10,150 nt of DNA from an uncultured Collinsella sp. (GTDB taxonomy: Bacteria > Actinomycetota > Coriobacteriia > Coriobacteriales > Coriobacteriaceae), in assembly GCA_902497025.1 (NCBI GenBank), contig CABVDJ010000042.1:1-10150 (forward strand), read 5' to 3'. This document shows, piece after piece, positions 5,682-10,150 of this stretch (within the stretch, counting starts at the first letter, position 1; each line of letters begins with the position of its first letter). The notes beneath the pieces were generated by a model. The model was given only the letters and a program-made list of their open reading frames with translations, made no database searches and was not told where the DNA came from. A program made the translations under genes and the position numbers.

Positions 5682-6899
5682 GTGTCTATGCGTACCGATG
5701 ATTTTGACTACAACCTTCCTGAGGAACTGATTGCCCAGGCTCCTGCCGAGCCGCGCGACTCCTGCCGCCTGCTGGTGGTGGATCGCAAGGGCTCCCAGGC
5801 GGGAACGCCGCTGGAGCACGGCGGTACCGTTGAACACCGCATCTTCCGTGACATCATCGACTATATCGAGCCAGGCGACGTGCTCGTCATCAACCAGACG
5901 CGCGTGATGCCGGCTCGCCTGATTGGCCGCAAGACGGGCTCGGGCGGCGTGGTCGAGACGCTGCTGCTCAAGCGCCGCGAGGATGTTGACCCGCTGGGTC
6001 ACGTCTGGGAGTGCCTGGTTAAGCCGGGCAAGCGCCTGAAGCCCGGTGCTCAGATTGAGTATCGTGCGGGCGGCGCCCATGCGCCCGAGGGGGCTCCCGT
6101 GGTGCTGACGGCCGAGGTCGTCGACTTTGTCACCGATAGCCGCGGCGGCCGTCTGGTGCGTTTTGAGCCGGCCGGTTGCAATGCCGCCGGCGACCCGCGC
6201 GCGCTCGACGAGGCCATCCACGCTGCCGGCCACGTGCCGCTGCCGCCCTACATTACCGATTACGAGGGCGATCCCGAGAAGTACCAGACCGTCTACGCCA
6301 TGAAGGAGGAGCACTCGGCTGCCGCTCCCACGGCGGGTCTGCACTTTACGCCCGAGCTCATGGCCGCTATCGAGGCCAAGGGTGCCAAGTTTGCCGCCGT
6401 CGAGCTCGAGGTGGGCATCGATACCTTCCGCTTGGTGGAGGAGGACGACCCTACGCAGCACGTCATGCACACCGAGCGCTACCACGTGTCGCAGGAGGTT
6501 GTCGACGCCGTGCATAAGGCCAAGGCCGACGGTCATCGTGTGATCGCCGTCGGCACAACCGCGGTGCGCTCGCTCGAGAGCGCGTTTGACACGGACGCGC
6601 CGGTGTCCGATCCGGCCGTGACGGCGCGCTATTTTGAAGGCCGCGAGGACGGGGCCGATACGCTTGGCCGTGGTGACATCGTGGTGCGCGAGAACGCCAC
6701 GACGCAGCTTTACCTCATGCCCGGCTCGACCTATCACGTGGTCGACGCGCTGATCACGAACTTCCATGTGCCGCGCTCTACGCTCATGATGCTCGTAAGC
6801 GCGCTTGCCACCCGCGACCAGATCATGGATGCCTACGCCGCTGCCATCGAGGAGCGCTACCGCTTCTTCAGCTTTGGCGACGCGATGCTCATTTGTTAG
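5682..6899 (+). CDS. queA: S-adenosylmethionine:tRNA ribosyltransferase-isomerase QueA
   Basis: QueA transfers and isomerises the ribosyl moiety of SAM onto preQ1 at position 34 of tRNAs with GUN anticodons, giving epoxyqueuosine. The 405-residue product carries the family signatures in order: DFDYNLPEELIAQAP (7-21), SCRLLVVD (27-34), GDVLVINQTRVMPARL (65-80), GHVPLPPYI (183-191), YQTVYA then SAAAPTAGLHFTPEL (201-226), VELEVGIDTFRLV (240-252), HVMHTERYHV (260-269), VIAVGTTAVRSLES (287-300), ALITNFHVPRSTLMMLVSA (356-374) and YRFFSFGDAMLI (393-404). It is longer than the usual 340-360 residues. Extra sequence lies in the loops around residues 36-50, 128-175 and 305-330. AAGGAG at 5668-5673 lies eight bases before GTG 5682, which favours this start over ATG 5688. 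QueH acts on its product and lies directly upstream. The stop codon is embedded in a hairpin, and an intrinsic terminator follows 75 bases later. Confidence 0.97.
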   Translation: MSMRTDDFDYNLPEELIAQAPAEPRDSCRLLVVDRKGSQAGTPLEHGGTVEHRIFRDIIDYIEPGDVLVINQTRVMPARLIGRKTGSGGVVETLLLKRREDVDPLGHVWECLVKPGKRLKPGAQIEYRAGGAHAPEGAPVVLTAEVVDFVTDSRGGRLVRFEPAGCNAAGDPRALDEAIHAAGHVPLPPYITDYEGDPEKYQTVYAMKEEHSAAAPTAGLHFTPELMAAIEAKGAKFAAVELEVGIDTFRLVEEDDPTQHVMHTERYHVSQEVVDAVHKAKADGHRVIAVGTTAVRSLESAFDTDAPVSDPAVTARYFEGREDGADTLGRGDIVVRENATTQLYLMPGSTYHVVDALITNFHVPRSTLMMLVSALATRDQIMDAYAAAIEERYRFFSFGDAMLIC

Positions 6900-6927
6900 T
6901 TACGCGGTTCTACGAACCGCGTAACTA
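6897..6927 (+). terminator. Perfect 14-bp hairpin overlapping the queA stop codon, without a T-run
   Basis: TAGTTACGCGGTTC (6897-6910) pairs fully with GAACCGCGTAACTA (6914-6927) around the loop TAC. The queA TAG forms the base of the stem. The lack of a following T-run argues against a classical intrinsic terminator. It may act as a 3' stabiliser or pause site upstream of the true terminator at 6974. The apex GTTC-TAC-GAAC closely resembles GTTC-TAAC-GAAC at the hairpin after the SDR gene. Confidence 0.55.
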
Positions 6928-6938
6928 CTCGACGCTGC

Positions 6939-7037
6939 GCGGGCCGCATTTGGACAATCTGACGTTCAACTTCAAGGGCGCGACCAGAAGGTCAGCGCCC
7001 TTTCGTTTCACGTCACCTTGCCTCAAATGCGGCCCGC
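6939..7037. repeat. Nested inverted repeat enclosing the queA terminator
   Basis: GCGGGCCGCATTTG at 6939-6952 is a perfect reverse complement of 7024-7037 (14 bp). Inside these arms GACGT (6961-6965) faces ACGTC (7010-7014), and at the centre lies the strong hairpin 6974-7002. The whole 99-bp unit can fold into one long interrupted stem. This layout is unusual for a plain terminator and resembles a small non-autonomous mobile element or a structured 3' RNA. Confidence 0.65.
6974..7008 (+). terminator. Rho-independent terminator for queA
   Basis: AAGGGCGC (6974-6981) pairs with GCGCCCTT (6995-7002). GACC (6982-6985) pairs with GGTC (6990-6993) above a single bulged A, with the loop AGAA. The stem is followed by TTTCGTTT. 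Stem strength, small loop and the T-rich tail make this the likely end of the queA transcript. The reverse strand lacks an equally good tail. Confidence 0.8.
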
Positions 7038-7140
7038 TCGCTGACTCTGCCATAACATCGGCATTTCTTTGGTTGTCAACAAAACATCGGTGTAGTCATT
7101 GGGGACGTTCTTAAACGACTACCTTGCATCAATCTAAATA

Positions 7141-7205
7141 AGTTGCGGTGAGATAGTTCTTGAATTGGCCTTTTTGGGCTAAACAGGAACTATCTCACCG
7201 CAACT
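7141..7205. repeat. Long perfect inverted repeat (19-bp arms), possible MITE-like element or bidirectional terminator
   Basis: AGTTGCGGTGAGATAGTTC at 7141-7159 is the exact reverse complement of 7187-7205, with a 27-base centre that includes GGCCTTTTTGGGC. On the minus strand it begins 28 bases after the stop codon of the coiled-coil gene and is followed by TATTTAGATT, so it could end that transcript. On the plus strand a run of seven T lies at 7216-7222, ten bases past the stem. Arms this long and perfect are more than a terminator needs, so an intergenic mobile palindrome is at least as likely. Confidence 0.75.
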
Positions 7206-7232
7206 GCGTTGAGCGTTTTTTTGGCGGCTGGT

Positions 7233-9008
7233 TTACTTGCTCGCGAACAGCCAGACTAGGATGATCACCAGGATTGCGGCGACGATGCAGACGATGGCGC
7301 CGGTGAATTTGATGCGTGAGTCGCGGGTGCGCTCGCGCACCGCGTCCTCGGTGGCCTCGAGCTGGGCGACTTCTCGCTCGGTCTCGGCGTGTTCGGCTTT
7401 GTCTCGGGCCAAGGATCCTGCAAGCGACTCAGTGATCTCTGGATGGTCATGTACCTCGGTCGCCTGCTCGATGATCGACTGTGCATGTGCGGCATCTGCT
7501 TGGGCGTTGGCGATGCTTTGCTCTTGGTCGCGGCGTGCCTTGTCCTCGGCGGCGATCTTCTCGCGCAGTTCGCGCTGGCGCGTCGTGGCGGCAGTTTTCG
7601 CCGTCTGCAGCTCGTCGCGCGCGGCATCGGCCTCAGTCGTCACGGCTTGGTGCGCGCGTTTGGCGTCGGCGATAGGGGCTTGAGCCTGCTCGACGGCCTG
7701 CTCGGCTGCGGCAAGCGAGTGCTCAAGGTCGGCGGTGATGCACGGGACATCTTCTTCGGCTTTACGCAGGGCATCTGCCGTGTCGGAGATCTGCATCGAG
7801 AGCTCGCTGGTGCGCACCGTATAGTTGGCGGGATTTGCCGAGGGATTGCGTTGCAGCTCGGCATACTCATGACGCAGCGTCTCGAGCTGGGCGCGCGTGG
7901 CGTCGACGGTTTGTTGTGCGGCGGCAATGCCGGCGTCTCGCTCGGCCTGCACCTTGTCGCGGATGCGCTTGGAATCCTCAAGACGTCGAACGAGGCGGTT
8001 GCCGGTCTCGCGCGAGCTTGCCTCGCGGGCCTCCACGGCGTCGAGCGCGGCCTTCAGGCGGAGCTCAGTCGCGTCATCCTCTGTCTTCATTTGTTCGAGC
8101 TGACTCTTGAGCTCTGTCGCTTTGGCGGCGTGGGCATCACGGTCAATCTCGGCTGCCGCAGCGGTCTTTTGCGCTGTGGCGATCGCCTGACGCTGGTCGG
8201 CGACGATCTGGTCGTAGCGGCCTGCGATATCCTGGCGCGTCTCGAGCTCCTCGGCCTGATCGACAATGCGCTGCTCAAGTTCGGCCAGGTGGGCGCGGGC
8301 ATCGGCAAGTGCCTTTTTCGCGGCGTTCATCTCGCGCATGGCCGAGGCGCCCTGGGCAATAAAGGTGCCCACGGCGTTCGCGGTGTTCGAGACAGCGGTC
8401 CCCAGATCGCGGTTCGCGTCGGGGGAGTGCGGGGCGATCGGGCGAGCGGTGTCGACAGCGTCCGCATCGGCAGCCTGCGGCGCGGCGATATTGCCGGTAC
8501 CGCCCTCGACCACAGAAAAGCCCGCTGCGTGCGGATCGACCGCATCGGCGCCAATCGTGGGGTGCTCGAGCTGCAGAAACGAGGGCATGGTGCTGCCCTG
8601 GTCGGCAACGGGGGTCTCGCCGGGTACAAAGGTCGAGGCCGCCTCGGCGGCCTCCTCTTCCTCGGCATCAATATCGGCATCGGCCACGGCGTCTTTCATC
8701 GCTTTGACGGCATCCATCATGGAGTCCATGACGGCATCAAGCTCTTCTTCCGAAGACACCTCGATGGGGCCCGCTGCTTGCGGGGCGGGGTCCGTGTCAG
8801 GTTCGGCATCGCTCGGCTCCGGCTGCTCGCTTTCATCATGCTCGACAGTATCGTCTGTGTCTGTTGCCTTATCCGCACCGGCGTGCGCATCTGCGGTGGC
8901 GGGCGCATCGGTGGAGGCGTCGACGCAGGTAGGAGTATCGCAGTCGTCGACGGCGTCTTCGGAATGATCAATATGCTGCTGAGTCTGGGGGTCCAGCTCG
9001 TCTGTCAT
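7233..9008 (-). CDS. Tail-anchored coiled-coil membrane protein, 591 residues, unknown function
   Basis: I recognise no named family. Three regions are clear. Residues 1 to about 200 are highly acidic and rich in Asp, Glu, Ala, Thr and Pro (DESEQPEPSDAEPDTDP near 58-74), so probably disordered. Residues about 222-560 are a long Ala/Glu/Gln/Lys/Arg heptad-rich coiled coil, broken by Pro/Asn-rich breaks at 386-397 (RNPSANPANYTV) and near 516-527. The C-terminus has a basic linker (RERTRDSRIKF) and one hydrophobic span at about 568-589, ending WLFASK. The basic linker before the span predicts that the bulk is cytoplasmic and the protein is inserted by its tail. There are no enzymatic motifs. GAGGAG at 9018-9023 lies nine bases before ATG 9008 and three before ATG 9014, so 9008 is preferred; the longer in-frame extension to 9089 has no binding site. 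It is divergent from the SDR gene and stands alone on its strand here. A scaffold or envelope role is possible but unproven. Confidence 0.85.
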   Translation of the reverse strand: MTDELDPQTQQHIDHSEDAVDDCDTPTCVDASTDAPATADAHAGADKATDTDDTVEHDESEQPEPSDAEPDTDPAPQAAGPIEVSSEEELDAVMDSMMDAVKAMKDAVADADIDAEEEEAAEAASTFVPGETPVADQGSTMPSFLQLEHPTIGADAVDPHAAGFSVVEGGTGNIAAPQAADADAVDTARPIAPHSPDANRDLGTAVSNTANAVGTFIAQGASAMREMNAAKKALADARAHLAELEQRIVDQAEELETRQDIAGRYDQIVADQRQAIATAQKTAAAAEIDRDAHAAKATELKSQLEQMKTEDDATELRLKAALDAVEAREASSRETGNRLVRRLEDSKRIRDKVQAERDAGIAAAQQTVDATRAQLETLRHEYAELQRNPSANPANYTVRTSELSMQISDTADALRKAEEDVPCITADLEHSLAAAEQAVEQAQAPIADAKRAHQAVTTEADAARDELQTAKTAATTRQRELREKIAAEDKARRDQEQSIANAQADAAHAQSIIEQATEVHDHPEITESLAGSLARDKAEHAETEREVAQLEATEDAVRERTRDSRIKFTGAIVCIVAAILVIILVWLFASK

Positions 9009-9041
9009 AGGCATGTGCTCCTCATCGTTGTTTGTCACCCT

Positions 9042-9047
9042 ATGATA
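9042..9047 (-). promoter_or_regulatory. Candidate -10 box (TATCAT) for the coiled-coil gene
   Basis: TATCAT on the minus strand matches five of six consensus bases and ends 33 bases before ATG 9008, leaving a short leader that contains the GAGGAG site. The -35 position is weak, so confidence is low. Confidence 0.35.
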
Positions 9048-9111
9048 AAGTCTCGCGCCGACATCCCACGCGCTGCAGCAAAGTTTCAAAACGTGTTCGA
9101 TGGCTCGATCT

Positions 9112-9184
9112 GATAACGATAACTCGGCCGCTTTATCCAGTTTGTACTTGACAATCCCTTCGCCGAACGACGTGGTGCCGTTCG
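9112..9184. promoter_or_regulatory. Candidate operator region in the divergent gap: GATAAC tandem, TTGACA and CGAACG-N9-CGTTCG palindrome
   Basis: The 294-base gap 9009-9302 separates two divergent genes. It holds a tandem GATAAC-GATAAC (9112-9123), a perfect -35-type TTGACA (9148-9153), and an inverted repeat CGAACG (9164-9169) / CGTTCG (9179-9184) with nine bases between the arms. The palindrome lies just downstream of TTGACA, where a repressor operator would sit, but no matching -10 box is found 16-18 bases after TTGACA. A weaker -10 candidate, TAAAGT, lies at 9219-9224. Palindrome size suggests a dimeric regulator of the TetR/MarR/LacI kind, without pointing to which. Confidence 0.4.
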
Positions 9185-9302
9185 CCTACCGCGGTCTTTT
9201 ATTTTCGCTTGAACACGCTAAAGTTGCATCTTAGCTTTTGGCGCGTGAAGTTGGATACGCGCAGTCGGCGGGCGTGCCCGTCGCGATTTGAAAGGACTTT
9301 GT

Positions 9303-10103
9303 ATGGGACTTTTCACTGGTAAGACCGTGATCGTCACCGGCGGCGGCAAGGCCACGCTTAAGGACGGTTCCGCTGGCTCCATCGGCTACGGCATCGATAT
9401 CGCATTTGCCAAGGAGGGCGCGAACCTCGTCATCACCGGCCGCAACGTCGCCAAGCTCGAGGCCGCCAAGGAGTCTCTCGAGGCCGAGTACGGTGTCAAG
9501 GTTCTGCCTGTTCAGGCCGATGTCTCGGCTGGCCAGGATAACGAGGCCGTTGTCCAGAACGTCATCGACAAGGCCATTGAGGAGTTCGGCCGCATCGACG
9601 CCGTCGTCAACAATGCTCAGGCCAGCGCCTCGGGTGTGACCATCGCCGATCACACCATGGATCAGTTTAACCTGGCCATTTACTCCGGTCTGTATGCTAC
9701 CTATCTGTACATGCAGAAGGCCTATCCGCACCTGAAGGAGACCAAGGGCTCCGTGGTCAACTTTGCCTCGGGCGCCGGCCTGTTTGGCAACTATGGCCAG
9801 TGCAGCTATGCTGCCGCCAAGGAGGGCATCCGCGGCCTGACCCGCGTTGCCGCCAACGAGTGGGGCAAGGACGGCATCAACGTCAATATCGTTTGCCCGC
9901 TTGCTTGGACCGCTGCGCTCGAGAACTTCCAGGATGCTTACCCCGAGGCTTTCAAGGCCAACGTCCACATGCCGCCGGCAGGCCACTACGGCGACGTCGA
10001 GAAGGAGATCGGCCGCGTGGTCGTTCAGCTCTGCGGTCCCGACTTTAAGTACATGAACGGCGAGACCGTCACCCTCGAGGGTGGCATGGGCCAGCGGCCG
10101 TAG
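9303..10103 (+). CDS. SDR-family NAD(P)-dependent dehydrogenase, probable 12-alpha-hydroxysteroid (bile acid) dehydrogenase
   Basis: The 266-residue product is a classical-type short-chain dehydrogenase. The cofactor loop is TGGGKATLKDGSAGSIGYG (12-30), interrupted by a short insert. TGRN with Arg47 after the second strand favours NADP(H). ADV is at 72-74, NNAQAS at 103-108, Ser156 in NFASGAG, and YAAAK gives Tyr169 and Lys173. The combination SIGYG...NNAQASASG...YSGLYAT...FASGAGLFG...GETVTLEGGMGQRP matches, from memory, the NADP-dependent 12-alpha-hydroxysteroid dehydrogenases of Clostridium sp. and Eggerthella lenta, which interconvert 12-alpha-hydroxy and 12-oxo bile acids. The usual tetrad Asn appears replaced (around Ser128/Gly129), which I believe is common in this subgroup. 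AAAGGA (9291-9296) lies six bases before ATG 9303, so the in-frame TTG at 9288 is rejected. Codons are strongly biased to GCC, AAG, GAG and ATC, suggesting high expression. Substrate is inferred; the SDR fold is near certain. Confidence 0.9.
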   Translation: MGLFTGKTVIVTGGGKATLKDGSAGSIGYGIDIAFAKEGANLVITGRNVAKLEAAKESLEAEYGVKVLPVQADVSAGQDNEAVVQNVIDKAIEEFGRIDAVVNNAQASASGVTIADHTMDQFNLAIYSGLYATYLYMQKAYPHLKETKGSVVNFASGAGLFGNYGQCSYAAAKEGIRGLTRVAANEWGKDGINVNIVCPLAWTAALENFQDAYPEAFKANVHMPPAGHYGDVEKEIGRVVVQLCGPDFKYMNGETVTLEGGMGQRP

Positions 10104-10119
10104 GGGTTACGTCTCAGGT

Positions 10120-10143
10120 TCCGCCGTTCTAACGAACGGCGGA
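10120..10143 (+). terminator. Perfect 10-bp hairpin after the SDR gene, window edge
   Basis: TCCGCCGTTC (10120-10129) and GAACGGCGGA (10134-10143) are exact reverse complements around the loop TAAC, starting 17 bases after the stop codon. The seven bases visible beyond it contain no T-run, so an intrinsic terminator cannot be confirmed within the window. It shares the GTTC-loop-GAAC apex with the queA hairpin at 6897-6927. Confidence 0.55.
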
Positions 10144-10150
10144 CCAGCCG

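Larger units (their letters stand above)
6900..7232. other. Gene-free interval between queA and the coiled-coil gene, filled with palindromic structures
   Basis: No credible coding sequence is seen here. The single open frame across it (6893-7114) begins inside the end of queA, has no ribosome binding site and gives no family-like protein. The interval contains the queA hairpin (to 6927), a nested inverted repeat with terminator (6939-7037), and a long palindrome (7141-7205). The stretch 7040-7140 is noticeably AT-richer than the surrounding genes and has a direct repeat AACATCGG at 7054-7061 and 7083-7090. Both flanking genes end into this interval, so it is a convergent 3' region. Confidence 0.7.

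Noticed and set aside
5658..6767. 369-codon minus-strand frame opposite queA
   Set aside because: Shadow of queA, whose motifs are unmistakable; the antisense product has no family resemblance.
6893..7114. 73-codon plus-strand frame after queA
   Set aside because: It begins inside queA, has no ribosome binding site, runs through the terminator and palindromes, and its product has no recognisable features.
7389..9113. 574-codon open frame on the plus strand, antisense to the coiled-coil gene
   Set aside because: It mirrors the GC-rich minus-strand gene and gives a Cys/Gly/Arg/Leu-rich product without recognisable domains or a ribosome binding site. The minus-strand product has coherent architecture and a GAGGAG site.
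9112..9123. Fur box at GATAACGATAAC
   Set aside because: Only two of the three hexamer-like repeats are present, each with one mismatch, and neither flanking gene is an obvious iron-uptake gene.
9164..9184. LexA/SOS box at CGAACG...CGTTCG
   Set aside because: The actinobacterial SOS box has four bases between CGAAC and GTTCG; here the gap is eleven, and no SOS gene is adjacent.
9288..9302. In-frame TTG at 9288 as an earlier start for the SDR gene
   Set aside because: The AAAGGA ribosome binding site at 9291-9296 would fall inside the coding region; MGLFTGKTVIVTGG is the normal SDR N-terminus.
9303..10103. Identification as the 7-beta-hydroxysteroid dehydrogenase known from Collinsella
   Set aside because: The recalled 7-beta-HSDH has a different N-terminus and active-site surroundings; this protein fits the 12-alpha-HSDH pattern much better.

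Overview
This is a GC-rich stretch of a bacterial chromosome. It most likely comes from a gut actinobacterium of the class Coriobacteriia, with Collinsella the best guess. The guess rests on strong use of G/C-ending codons, AAGGAG-type ribosome binding sites mixed with apparently leaderless starts, and an SDR dehydrogenase closely resembling the 12-alpha-hydroxysteroid dehydrogenases recalled from gut Clostridia and Eggerthella. Nothing here proves the genus, and no RNA genes, phage genes, transposase genes or CRISPR arrays were seen.

Layout. Positions 1-543 (minus) hold the N-terminal part of a conserved TIM-barrel-like protein that runs off the left edge. Divergent from it, 735-905 (plus) encodes a 56-residue membrane protein. 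Next come two minus-strand genes: a RsmB/NOP-family RNA m5C methyltransferase (930-2033) and, upstream of it, a methionyl-tRNA-synthetase-like class I ligase (2182-4332) whose KMSKS loop is degenerate. The gap between these two is filled almost entirely by a nested palindromic repeat (2053-2170).

From 4465 the plus strand carries a membrane zincin of the DUF3267 type, then queH (5042-5617) and queA (5682-6899). QueA and QueH catalyse the last two steps of tRNA queuosine synthesis: QueA makes epoxyqueuosine from preQ1-tRNA and QueH reduces it to queuosine. With the NOP-family methyltransferase and the MetRS-like protein, about 6 kb of the window concerns RNA modification or tRNA charging. After queA lies a gene-free interval (6900-7232) with three separate palindromic structures, one containing a convincing intrinsic terminator.

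On the right, 7233-9008 (minus) encodes a 591-residue protein with an acidic disordered N-terminus, a long coiled coil and a single C-terminal membrane anchor. It is divergent from an SDR-family dehydrogenase (9303-10103, plus), probably a bile-acid 12-alpha-hydroxysteroid dehydrogenase, which is followed by a hairpin at the right edge.

The items most worth a second look are the MetRS-like protein with a lost KMSKS signature, the palindromic intergenic elements, the tail-anchored coiled-coil protein, and the likely bile-acid dehydrogenase with its own regulatory region.
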